Of a stretch of DNA of 64,000 nt, positions 27,221-35,798 are shown piece by piece. The notes below the pieces were generated by a model, which saw nothing but the letters and a program-made list of their open reading frames with translations, was not told where the DNA came from and did no database searches. Both the position numbers and the translations under genes were made by a program. Source of the DNA: JADCRZ01 sp041751095 (GTDB lineage Bacteria > Bacteroidota > Bacteroidia > Chitinophagales > Chitinophagaceae); NCBI GenBank assembly GCA_041751095.1, contig JBGSYC010000136.1, positions 1 through 64,000 of the forward strand, given 5' to 3'. Position 1 is the stretch's first letter. Every line of letters starts with the position of its first letter.

Positions 27221-27898
27221 CTACGCGCTTACCACCATACCATCCTGCATTTCAATGATCCGGTCGGAGTTATGTGCAAAATCAGGATCATGGGTAACAG
27301 TGATTATGGTTTGATGGTTATCCTGAGAAAGCTTCCTGAAAATATCGAACACTATCGAAGAGTTGGCTTTATCAAGATTTCCGGTGGGTTCATCTCCCAT
27401 AATGATCAATGGTTCATTGATCAAAGCCCTTGCAATGGCTACGCGTTGTTGCTGCCCCCCTGACAAGCGCGATGCAGATTTGCGGGCATGCATATCCATT
27501 CCAACCATTTGCAGTTTTTCGATAGCTCTTGATTCAATTTCGCCAGCCGGGAATTTACCCAGCTTTAAAGCCGGCAACATAACATTTCTCAAAGCGCTGA
27601 ATTCCGGAAGCAAAAAGTGAAATTGAAAAACAAACCCCAGGTTTTCATTTCTAAATCTTGCAAGCTGATTCTGTTTCCAGCCTTTAAGTTGTTTATCATT
27701 AATCTTCAGGCTTCCTTCAAAGTCGGTATCCATGGTTGACAAGATATAAAGAAGTGTTGATTTCCCACAGCCTGATTTGCCTGCAATAGAGAGGAATTCG
27801 CCCTTTTTTATGTCTATGCTCACTTCATTCAAAACTTTAAAAGGATCCGGCTCCCTGAAGTATTTAGTGATCCGGGATGCCTGCAGGATCGTTTCCAT
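27221..27898 (-). CDS. ABC transporter ATP-binding protein (MacB/LolD type)
   Basis: 225 residues. Walker A GKSGCGKST 40-48, Q-loop FVFQFHFLLPE near 90-99, signature LSGGQ 145-149, Walker B LIIMGDEP 164-171 and a switch His in TVTHD near 201. This is the MacB/LolD subfamily, which powers mechanotransmission rather than transmembrane import. It acts with the permease encoded 65 bp upstream. Confidence 0.95.
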   Translation of the reverse strand: METILQASRITKYFREPDPFKVLNEVSIDIKKGEFLSIAGKSGCGKSTLLYILSTMDTDFEGSLKINDKQLKGWKQNQLARFRNENLGFVFQFHFLLPEFSALRNVMLPALKLGKFPAGEIESRAIEKLQMVGMDMHARKSASRLSGGQQQRVAIARALINEPLIIMGDEPTGNLDKANSSIVFDIFRKLSQDNHQTIITVTHDPDFAHNSDRIIEMQDGMVVSA

Positions 27899-27963
27899 GT
27901 TTTGAGATTTATGATAATCTGATTGCTTATAAATTTGCGCCGTATGTGAAGTCCCGGGGAAAT

Positions 27964-29220
27964 TTACCCCCTGATAATCTTTACGGGATCAACCCGCGCA
28001 GCCTTCAACGCCGGAAAATAGCCTGCCAAAAGTGTGGTTACGAATCCGAACAACAAACCCAGTATATAAAATTTTACGTCGAAGTTTACCGGCATTGTAC
28101 GCATGCGAAAAAACTCACCTTCAGGGAAAGGTGTAATGGCAAGCAAAGAACAGCATCCGTATCCAAGCAAAATTCCCAGAAGTCCGCCCGTGAAACCGAT
28201 CATGACAGATTGTAAAAGGAATATCCCGACAATATCATTCCCCTCAAATCCTGTTGCCTTTAAAATGGCAATGTCTTTCATCTTATTTACAATATTCATG
28301 TTCATGATATTATAAATTCCGAATCCGGCAACCAGCAACAAGGTAAATGACACAATACCCGTCATCGCATTGCGGATCTTGTTTGTGGCAAGCAGGGAAG
28401 AATTAGCGGTTTCCCAGTCTTCGGTAAAAATTTTGAATTGCTCACGTATTTCTTTAGCAACCGGCTTTGCCCTGGTATAGTCGTTCAGCTTAATATGCAG
28501 GTCAGTGATATACGACGGATCGCGCATCAATATTTTTTGCACGGTGGCAATAGACGCAAAACTTTTAGCATCGTCGAACTGCGACAAACCATAGGCAAAT
28601 GTTCCTGCAACACGGAGCACAAGCGTGTTTCCCTGCGGCGTGGTGATGCTCACCCGGTCTCCGGCTTCAACATTCATCTTTTTTGCCAAACCCCTTCCAA
28701 CAATAATGGCATCGGCAGATCTCAACAGGTCGTCAAGGTTACCAGACTGCATTTTCGATTCAAGGTTAAAAAATTCTTTTTGTTTGCGTACATCAATCCC
28801 TGACATGGTACCGGACACCTGTATGGGTCCGTTGTTAAAAAATACCTGTGATGATACCTGGGGGGCAACGCCTTTCACCGCCCCAAGCTTTTCGATTTTG
28901 CCTGCAATCATAAAGGCGTTTTTAATTTTAGGCAGATCATTTTTGGGCCGTTGATGATGTACCACCAGCCAGGCGCTTTTATGGTTATCTGTCCCGGAAA
29001 GGATTGTTTCATCTTTGACCTGCACAGGGTTATAGATACGCACGTGCGGCGAGCCATCCATAGCCACGTCTTCCATAAACCGGTTTACCCCGGTCATAAA
29101 ACTAATCATCACAATAAACATGGATATTCCAAACATCACTCCCATCATCGCCACAAGGGTTTGTTTGCGTTTCGTTATAAGGTGAGTTACGGATATCCCA
29201 AAAGCAAGTGTCCAGTTCAT
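27964..29220 (-). CDS. ABC transporter permease (MacB/FtsX type)
   Basis: 418 residues. One N-terminal membrane segment (about 14-42), a large periplasmic MacB_PCD domain (about 45-265), then the three-segment FtsX domain (about 285-410). This is the four-TM layout of MacB, LolC/E and FtsX. Its start overlaps the adaptor gene by 4 bases (29217-29220). In MacAB-TolC systems the periplasmic domain pushes a substrate into the outer-membrane channel; toxins, peptides and lipoproteins are all possible cargo here. Confidence 0.92.
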   Translation of the reverse strand: MNWTLAFGISVTHLITKRKQTLVAMMGVMFGISMFIVMISFMTGVNRFMEDVAMDGSPHVRIYNPVQVKDETILSGTDNHKSAWLVVHHQRPKNDLPKIKNAFMIAGKIEKLGAVKGVAPQVSSQVFFNNGPIQVSGTMSGIDVRKQKEFFNLESKMQSGNLDDLLRSADAIIVGRGLAKKMNVEAGDRVSITTPQGNTLVLRVAGTFAYGLSQFDDAKSFASIATVQKILMRDPSYITDLHIKLNDYTRAKPVAKEIREQFKIFTEDWETANSSLLATNKIRNAMTGIVSFTLLLVAGFGIYNIMNMNIVNKMKDIAILKATGFEGNDIVGIFLLQSVMIGFTGGLLGILLGYGCCSLLAITPFPEGEFFRMRTMPVNFDVKFYILGLLFGFVTTLLAGYFPALKAARVDPVKIIRG

Positions 29221-30317
29221 GGCTCATATATGATTTGTGAAGAAATATCAAGGCCGGATTTTACTTCCATCCATTCATTGTCCTCAATCCCTCCCGTGAT
29301 TTTAACCATTGTAGAGCGCGTGCCATTCCTTACCAAAACACTGTCCCCTCTCACTGCCTTTTTCGGGATTACCATTACCTTTTTATGCCTGTTGATCACA
29401 ATGTTAGCTTCTACATTCAACCCATATATATTTACGGGTAACGCTTCGTTGAATTCGACGTCTACCCTGAAGGATTGCTCTATCCTGCTAAGGAAGGGGT
29501 AAACTTTCGTGACCTTTCCCTCAAAGTATTTTCCGGGAAATGCATCCATAGTAATGATTGCCTCGTGGCCGGGAGAAACCCGGGCAAGATCGTCTTCATC
29601 CACCAGTAACCTGGCAATCATCTTACTACTGCCTATTAAAGCAACGGGCTGATTCCTGTTAACAATATCGCCCTGTTGTTTGTAAACTTCATATACTATA
29701 CCATTCACAGCACTTCTCAACAAACCTTCGTTACTAACGGTCTTCGACACCTGAACCTGATTACGGGCGCTCTGGTATCGGATATCCGCATTCAGGTGCT
29801 CACTTCTCAATTGTTGTTTCAGCTTATTCAAATCCGTTAAAGAACGCTGATATTGCAACTGACGCTTTTCAAGTTGGCTTTTTGAGATGGCCTGTTTTTC
29901 GTAAAGGTTCCTGTACCTCGAGTACTGAAGGCTGTCGTTCTGAAGCTGCCTGGTTAGCATCCCTATTTGCTCGTGTAACGCGTTAAAAGCAGGAGCGTCT
30001 TTCTTAACAACCGGCATAGTTCTCCTAAGTATATCCCTTGCCGATTGCTCCTGCACCTGCAGGCTGGCACTCCTTACCGTATATAGCAACTTTCCCGCCT
30101 GCACAGAATCGCCTTCACTTACCATGCTGGAAACCAGGTAACCGTCGATAGCTGGTACCACCTTATATTCACGCTCAGCCACCAAAGTTCCTGATGCATA
30201 AACGGCTTCAGTGACAATCTTAAAGCCTGGCTGGATTGTTCGCTGCTCTGGCTGGCAACCGGCCAGCAGGCAGGCAAGCACATACCCTGCAATACATTTG
30301 AGTATCATATCAATCAT
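29217..30317 (-). CDS. HlyD/MacA-type periplasmic adaptor lipoprotein
   Basis: 366 residues. Lipobox LLAGC near residues 17-21 suggests a lipoprotein. Order: short barrel strands (KVVPAIDGYLVSSMVSEGD, lipoyl-like half), a long alpha hairpin about 90-185 with heptads (SQLEKRQLQYQRSLTDLNKLKQQL), the second lipoyl half with SAVNGIVYEVYKQQGDIV, and a beta-barrel ending in DISSQIIYEP. This bridges the inner-membrane permease to TolC. It overlaps both its neighbours in the operon. Confidence 0.93.
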   Translation of the reverse strand: MIDMILKCIAGYVLACLLAGCQPEQRTIQPGFKIVTEAVYASGTLVAEREYKVVPAIDGYLVSSMVSEGDSVQAGKLLYTVRSASLQVQEQSARDILRRTMPVVKKDAPAFNALHEQIGMLTRQLQNDSLQYSRYRNLYEKQAISKSQLEKRQLQYQRSLTDLNKLKQQLRSEHLNADIRYQSARNQVQVSKTVSNEGLLRSAVNGIVYEVYKQQGDIVNRNQPVALIGSSKMIARLLVDEDDLARVSPGHEAIITMDAFPGKYFEGKVTKVYPFLSRIEQSFRVDVEFNEALPVNIYGLNVEANIVINRHKKVMVIPKKAVRGDSVLVRNGTRSTMVKITGGIEDNEWMEVKSGLDISSQIIYEP

Positions 30318-31611
30318 GATTTAAAGTGAGCAAATTGTAGTAGAGATTGCTGCGAAAGATGACATCTGCCTTTTCCGTTTGAATCCGGGAATACTGCCTG
30401 AACATTTCACTGAACTCATCAAACTCCATAACGCCCTCCTGGTAGCTCAGCCTTGCGATACGAAGGTTATCGGCGCCTGATTTCAATTTGTGTTGTACCT
30501 CACGATATTGCACAACCGCTAAATGATAATTTGTCTGCCATGCCAGGTGTTGTTGTTCGAGGGTATTTTTAACCTGCTGCTGTTGATTTTTTGCAAGCTG
30601 CCAGTACGCTTCATTCTTTTTCTGTTGTAACTTGTAATAATTACCGGCGAACAAAGGCAGGTCTGCTCTTAAGCCTATGGAGCTAACATCAAAGCTTACC
30701 TGCTGGCTGTTTACAAACTGCATCTGCCATTGATAATTATATCTTCCATACAGGGATAACCTTGGCAAAGAAGCTTTCCGGGCAGCAACCAAAGATTGCC
30801 TGGCTACATCAGCCTGTACCAATGCCAGATGCCATGATGGTCTGTCTTTGATTTGCAATACCCTGTCGGGTTCCGGGTGGAGTGGTGTGGTCAGGGAATC
30901 AATTATATACAAGGTATCATGCTGCGGAATGTTCAGATAGAATTTCAGTTCAACTACAGATAGTTTGTACATGCTAAGGTGCTCTTCACCGGTAGATGTT
31001 ATTTCAGAAAAAAGATATTGCGCACGGTTAAAATCAGCCGGGCTGAGTATCTCACTCTTCTTTCTTTCTTCCGTAATGCCTCTGAATTCGTTTGCCACCT
31101 CGGCATATTCGCTGTTTAACCGGATCAATTCTTTATACAATAGTATCCGGTAGTAGGTATGGATGATCTGGATGTGAAGACTTTCCAGGTCCGCTTTGTT
31201 GTTCCAGGCAGTGGAACGGCGCTGCAGTCCTGCTGTTTTTACCTGCTCCCATTTTTCGGGATTTACCACCGGCAGGCTTATTTCGGCACCAGTCAGAAAA
31301 TTCCACGGCAGTCCAAACTGAACTTTGTGATATTTATTGCTGCTTCCTCCAAAAAGGTTTGCAGGGATAACCTGGGAGGGTAAAACAGGGTAATATTCAG
31401 CAGAGGTGTACAGGTTTATTTTGGGGAGCAGACCGGAACGTGCTATTTTTTCTTCATGCTCAGTAAGCTTTTCTTTGATTATCCCCTGGTTCGCAATAAT
31501 GCTGTTTTTACCAGCATATTCCAACACCTGCCAGGGGCTGGAAAAAATTACCTGGCTGAAAGCATGAGCCAGCAAAAGTTGCATGTTTAACAGAGCATAC
31601 GCTTTTTTCAT
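30310..31611 (-). CDS. TolC-family outer-membrane efflux protein
   Basis: 433 residues. Signal peptide (MKKAYALLNMQLLLAHAFSQ) and two OEP halves (PF02321) of long helices with beta strands, e.g. KINLYTSAEYYPVLPSQ and LPRLSLYGRYNYQWQMQF. It is the first gene of a minus-strand operon: TolC, adaptor, permease, ATPase, kinase, regulator. The 8-base overlap with the adaptor gene (30310-30317) supports one transcript. Confidence 0.92.
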   Translation of the reverse strand: MKKAYALLNMQLLLAHAFSQVIFSSPWQVLEYAGKNSIIANQGIIKEKLTEHEEKIARSGLLPKINLYTSAEYYPVLPSQVIPANLFGGSSNKYHKVQFGLPWNFLTGAEISLPVVNPEKWEQVKTAGLQRRSTAWNNKADLESLHIQIIHTYYRILLYKELIRLNSEYAEVANEFRGITEERKKSEILSPADFNRAQYLFSEITSTGEEHLSMYKLSVVELKFYLNIPQHDTLYIIDSLTTPLHPEPDRVLQIKDRPSWHLALVQADVARQSLVAARKASLPRLSLYGRYNYQWQMQFVNSQQVSFDVSSIGLRADLPLFAGNYYKLQQKKNEAYWQLAKNQQQQVKNTLEQQHLAWQTNYHLAVVQYREVQHKLKSGADNLRIARLSYQEGVMEFDEFSEMFRQYSRIQTEKADVIFRSNLYYNLLTLNHD

Positions 31612-31849
31612 ACCGCTGAATTTTACACAAAATGACGGCAGGAACCCAAATGGTGCAAGCAGGATTCATCGAAGCGGAAGAATATCGCATGGAGGCAGAA
31701 GTAATGCAGCGCTAATATTTTGAAGAGCCTGAACCGCGAACCGGAGAAATGATTAACCATAAGAAGAGCCGCTCTCTTTACAAAACACCTGCAGGCGTGT
31801 ATGCATGATGAATTACTTTCTTTGAGAAACAGGAAATTTACGACCGGAG

Positions 31850-32236
31850 TTATTTTGCGTCGAACCACAATGGCGTGGAATCATTCCAGGTGCCATTATA
31901 GTTGATAAAGAGCTCCTCGCCCGCCTTAATGGTACGTAGGGCCTTTATCTGGATAATCTCCTCGTCATAATCCATCTCGTATTCACAGTTGCTGATGTAT
32001 TTGTGATTATAGAAAGAAACATAGCCCATGCCCATACAACACTGCTTCTTATCATGTCCCCATTCGAAGATGTAATGCTGAAGTAAGGTGCGATCGATAA
32101 GTTCGCGTTCCTTGCTGCTCATCACAAGAACGGGGGTGATCTCGACGATGGTGTTCTTTTTAAGTTTCTCAGAGGTGAACACTCCTCTTCCCATGTCACC
32201 TGCAGGCGCAATGAACAAACTTGGTAATATCATCAT
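31850..32236 (-). CDS. SET-domain protein (putative lysine methyltransferase)
   Basis: 128 residues forming a nearly bare SET domain. Motifs: GRGVFTSEKLKKNTIVEI near 16-33, FYNHKYISNCEYEMD near 73-87 (the NHS-type motif that threads the cofactor), and AGEELFINYNGTW near 105-118 with the catalytic Tyr in NYNG. SET enzymes use S-adenosylmethionine to methylate protein lysines. Pre- and post-SET cysteines are absent. It diverges from mgtE. The substrate is unknown; bacterial SET proteins can modify histone-like or ribosomal proteins. Confidence 0.85.
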   Translation of the reverse strand: MMILPSLFIAPAGDMGRGVFTSEKLKKNTIVEITPVLVMSSKERELIDRTLLQHYIFEWGHDKKQCCMGMGYVSFYNHKYISNCEYEMDYDEEIIQIKALRTIKAGEELFINYNGTWNDSTPLWFDAK

Positions 32237-32286
32237 TTATACGGTTCAATCATTAATTTACGTTACAAAACCAGCAGTAATTAATA

Positions 32287-32318
32287 ATTTACATAAATGT
32301 AAATGGTTCAGTGTAAAT
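32287..32318. promoter_or_regulatory. Inverted repeat in the SET/mgtE promoter region
   Basis: ATTTACA-TAAA-TGTAAAT at 32287-32304 (7-bp arms, 4-base spacer), with a third TGTAAAT half-site at 32312-32318. The position between two divergent starts fits an operator, but the binding protein is unknown and the AT-rich content makes chance possible. Confidence 0.35.
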
Positions 32319-32332
32319 CTTAATATATAATA

Positions 32333-33724
32333 ATGTCCCCGGAACCTGCAACTACGGATGTCAATGAGCAATTTGAAGAAATTATAGCAACAGAAGATAA
32401 GCTTCAGATCAAAGAGTATTTAAATGACCAGAACATAAGTGATGTGGCATTGCTTATTGATGAATACCCTGAGTATGCCAGCCAGATCATCGGCAATATG
32501 AGTATACACCGCGCCGCTTCAGCTTTTAAGATCCTCGATTTCAGCATTCAGAAAAGAATCATTCAGGAGCTGCCTCCTTTTCAGACGGCGGAGTTGCTGA
32601 ACGACCTTCCGGCGGATGACCGCACCGCGTTTCTTGCAGAATTGCCAAGCGAGGTTGTTAAAGAACTGATCAAGACCCTCGACCCGGAAGAAAGAAAGAT
32701 AACCCTGTCGTTATTAGGGTACCCTGAATGGAGTGTGGGAAGACTAATGACACCGGACTATATCCCGGTAAACACCGAATGGACGATGCTTGAAGTGCTT
32801 GACCGTATCAGGAAGGTTGGCAAGAACAGTGAGACGATCGACGTGCTCTATGTTGTTAATGATAAAGGTGAATTCATCGACGATATCCGGATCAGGGAAG
32901 TTATCCTGGCAAGCCCTGACAAAAAAGTAAAGGATATTATCGATAACCGGTTTATTACCCTTAATGTCTACGACGAACAGGAAGTGGCGAGCCAGACATT
33001 TAAGATGAATAACCGTGTTGCTTTGCCGGTAGTAGACAACAACAACATTTTGCTGGGTATTGTAACAATAGACGACATCCTTTGGGTGGCAAGCGAAGAA
33101 TTCAGTGAAGATATTCAGAAAATTGGTGGTACCGAGGCGTTGGACGAGCCTTACCTTGAAATGCCGATCCTGAAATTATTTAAAAAAAGAATAACGTGGC
33201 TGGTCGTGCTTTTCCTGGGTGAAATGCTAACGGCCACGGCGATGGGATACTTTGAAGACGAAATCGCAAAGGCTGTTGTTCTGGCCCTTTTTGTACCGCT
33301 CATTATTTCAAGCGGCGGCAATAGCGGATCCCAGGCATCCACCCTCATCATACAGGCAATGGCGGTGGGTGAGATCAGCCTTTCAGACTGGTGGCGGGTT
33401 TTGCGGCGCGAAATTCTTTCGGGGATAATGCTGGGAAGCCTCCTGGGCCTGATCGGATTTTTGCGGGTACTGGTATGGGCGCGGGTCTTCCCGGATGTGT
33501 ACGGCCCGCATTACCTGCGCATCGGTGAAGTGGTAGGCTTTTCCCTGATCGGGGTGATCCTATGGGGCACCCTAAGCGGTTCGATGTTGCCCCTCATTTT
33601 AAAAAGATTAGGAGCTGATCCGGCGGTATCTTCTGCGCCATTTGTTGCTACCCTCGTTGACGTAACCGGCCTGATCATTTACTTTTCCGTTGCGTATGTT
33701 TTCCTCGAAGGGATCTTACTGTAA
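32333..33724 (+). CDS. mgtE: Magnesium transporter MgtE
   Basis: 463 residues. N domain about 15-130 (superhelical, with DLPADDRTAFLAELP), a CBS pair about 140-265 (two repeats, e.g. VNDKGEFIDDIRIREVI and VVDNNNILLGIVTIDDIL), a plug helix near 275, and five membrane segments to the end with the pore motif SSGGNSGSQASTLIIQA near 325-341. MgtE imports Mg2+ and is gated by Mg2+ binding to the CBS and N domains. It is followed by glmS on the same strand. Confidence 0.96.
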   Translation: MSPEPATTDVNEQFEEIIATEDKLQIKEYLNDQNISDVALLIDEYPEYASQIIGNMSIHRAASAFKILDFSIQKRIIQELPPFQTAELLNDLPADDRTAFLAELPSEVVKELIKTLDPEERKITLSLLGYPEWSVGRLMTPDYIPVNTEWTMLEVLDRIRKVGKNSETIDVLYVVNDKGEFIDDIRIREVILASPDKKVKDIIDNRFITLNVYDEQEVASQTFKMNNRVALPVVDNNNILLGIVTIDDILWVASEEFSEDIQKIGGTEALDEPYLEMPILKLFKKRITWLVVLFLGEMLTATAMGYFEDEIAKAVVLALFVPLIISSGGNSGSQASTLIIQAMAVGEISLSDWWRVLRREILSGIMLGSLLGLIGFLRVLVWARVFPDVYGPHYLRIGEVVGFSLIGVILWGTLSGSMLPLILKRLGADPAVSSAPFVATLVDVTGLIIYFSVAYVFLEGILL

Positions 33725-33730
33725 GTGAGC

Positions 33731-33759
33731 AACCTTATAGGTTCACAACCTTATAGGTT
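33731..33759 (+). repeat. Two tandem AACCTTATAGGTT hairpin repeats
   Basis: AACCTTATAGGTT occurs at 33731-33743 and again at 33747-33759, three bases apart; a partial third copy (TACCTTAT) follows at 33764-33771. Each copy can fold as a 5-bp stem with a 3-base loop. It lies directly after the mgtE stop codon. It is not followed by a T run, so it does not look like a classical terminator. Confidence 0.6.
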
Positions 33760-33854
33760 GGCTACCTTATCAGCGTGTGATACGGTATGATTGCATATAT
33801 TCGATAATATTGCGCGTAAACGGTCGGATATCGTCATTTAAAACTTTCTCAAGC

Positions 33855-35690
33855 ATGTGCGGTATTGTTGCATACATCGGGCCCAGGGAAGCTTATCCCG
33901 TGATCCTTAAAGGGCTTAAACGCCTGGAATACCGCGGTTACGACAGTGCAGGCGTAGGCCTGCTGAACATCGGCTTAAAAATTTATAAAAAGAAAGGTAA
34001 AGTAGCTGATCTCGAAGAAAGCCTTGTTGGAAAAGATCTTCATGCCCATGCGGGTATCGGGCATACCCGCTGGGCAACGCATGGGGAACCAAGTGACCGC
34101 AACGCACATCCCCACCAATCTACAAATGGAAAGATTGCCATCATCCATAATGGGATAATTGAGAATTACGCGCACATCAAACAGGAACTGCAGAATAAGG
34201 GTTATCACTTCAGTAGCGATACTGATACGGAAGTGTTGCTATACTTTATTGAAGAAATTCAGAAAAACAATCTATGCGAACTCGAAGAGGCCGTGCGGAT
34301 TGCATTGAAAAGAGTGGTTGGAGCGTATGTTATTGTGTTACTCGACCAGGATCATCCCGATACATTAATCGCTGCCCGCAAAGGAAGCCCCCTGGTGATA
34401 GGGGTCGGCCGGGGAGAGCATTTTCTCGCCTCTGATGCATCACCCATCATCGAGTATACAAGGGAAGTAGTGTATGTAAACGACTATGAACTCGCCATTC
34501 TGAAAGCAGATGAATTGATCCTGAAAAATCTTGGCAATGAAAAGATTACCCCATATATCCAAAAGCTCGACCTGCAATTAGCAGCTATCGAAAAAGGCGG
34601 CTTTGAGCATTTTATGCTTAAAGAAATATTTGAGCAGCCGGCTACCATTTATGATTGCCTCCGGGGAAGGCTCGATGCCGCTGCCGGTACAATCACCATG
34701 AGCGGGATCAGGAGTTGCATCGGCGAGTTAAAGAACGCCAGCCGCATCGTGATCATTGCCTGCGGAACGAGCTGGCATGCAGCCCTCGTTGCTGAATATA
34801 TCATTGAAGAACTTTGCCGCATCCCTGTAGAAGTTGAGTATGCATCCGAATTTCGTTACCGCAATCCTGTTGTCAATGCAGGTGATGTAATTATTGCAGT
34901 ATCGCAAAGCGGCGAAACCGCCGACACCCTCGTAGCTATCGAAAAAGCCAAAAGCCAGGGGGCCCTCATCTTCGGCATTCTGAACGTCGTCGGGTCTTCA
35001 ATTGCAAGAGTCTCCCACGCAGGCGCATACACCCATGCAGGCCCTGAAATCGGGGTGGCAAGTACAAAAGCTTTTACTGCCCAGCTTGTTGTACTTACCA
35101 TGTTCGCGTTGAACCTCGCCTTTGAAAAAGGTACGGTCAATCATACCCGGTACATGCACCTGTTAAAAGAACTACATGAAATACCCGATAAGGTGACAAC
35201 CGTTTTAAGAAACAGTGAACATATTAAAATGCTCGCTGAAAAATATAAAGATGCGCGGGATTTCCTTTATCTCGGCAGGGGCTACAACTTCCCTATAGCC
35301 CTTGAAGGGGCGCTGAAGATGAAAGAAATATCTTACATTCATGCGGAGGGATACCCGGCTGCAGAAATGAAACACGGGCCTATAGCGCTGGTAGATGAAA
35401 ATCTGCCGGTTGTTTTTGTAGCCACTAAAGATTCGTATCATGAAAAGATCATTAGTAATATCATGGAAGTTAAAGCGCGGAAGGGAAAGATAATTGCAGT
35501 GATCAGCGAAGGGGATGACCTCATCACCGGTATTGCAGATGATGTTATGACGGTTCCGGAAGCTGATGAAATTGTAGCGCCTATGTTAAGTGTAATCCCG
35601 CTGCAATTATTAAGCTATTACACAGGCCTGGCTAAAGGCTGTGATGTTGACAAGCCCAGGAATCTTGCAAAATCCGTTACGGTAGAATAG
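33855..35690 (+). CDS. glmS: Glutamine-fructose-6-phosphate aminotransferase
   Basis: 611 residues. Makes glucosamine-6-phosphate for peptidoglycan and LPS. The start at 33855 places catalytic Cys2 at the N-terminus (MCGIVAYIG). Glutaminase domain 1-240, then two SIS domains about 285-420 and 455-600, with CGTSWHAA, SQSGETADT and the C-terminal DKPRNLAKSVTVE that closes the active site. No glmS ribozyme is recognisable in the short upstream region. Confidence 0.97.
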   Translation: MCGIVAYIGPREAYPVILKGLKRLEYRGYDSAGVGLLNIGLKIYKKKGKVADLEESLVGKDLHAHAGIGHTRWATHGEPSDRNAHPHQSTNGKIAIIHNGIIENYAHIKQELQNKGYHFSSDTDTEVLLYFIEEIQKNNLCELEEAVRIALKRVVGAYVIVLLDQDHPDTLIAARKGSPLVIGVGRGEHFLASDASPIIEYTREVVYVNDYELAILKADELILKNLGNEKITPYIQKLDLQLAAIEKGGFEHFMLKEIFEQPATIYDCLRGRLDAAAGTITMSGIRSCIGELKNASRIVIIACGTSWHAALVAEYIIEELCRIPVEVEYASEFRYRNPVVNAGDVIIAVSQSGETADTLVAIEKAKSQGALIFGILNVVGSSIARVSHAGAYTHAGPEIGVASTKAFTAQLVVLTMFALNLAFEKGTVNHTRYMHLLKELHEIPDKVTTVLRNSEHIKMLAEKYKDARDFLYLGRGYNFPIALEGALKMKEISYIHAEGYPAAEMKHGPIALVDENLPVVFVATKDSYHEKIISNIMEVKARKGKIIAVISEGDDLITGIADDVMTVPEADEIVAPMLSVIPLQLLSYYTGLAKGCDVDKPRNLAKSVTVE

Positions 35691-35798
35691 AGCCTGTCTC
35701 TTCATTCCTTTTCAACTACACAAAAGCACTCCTTACCCTGCTATTTGAAACGATGTTTTCTTTTAGGTTGAACCAACACCCACCGATAAAACAGTTTG

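Noticed and set aside
33725..33854. glmS ribozyme
   Set aside because: The 130 bp before glmS holds two short repeats and none of the ribozyme's conserved core; the ribozyme is mostly a Gram-positive feature.
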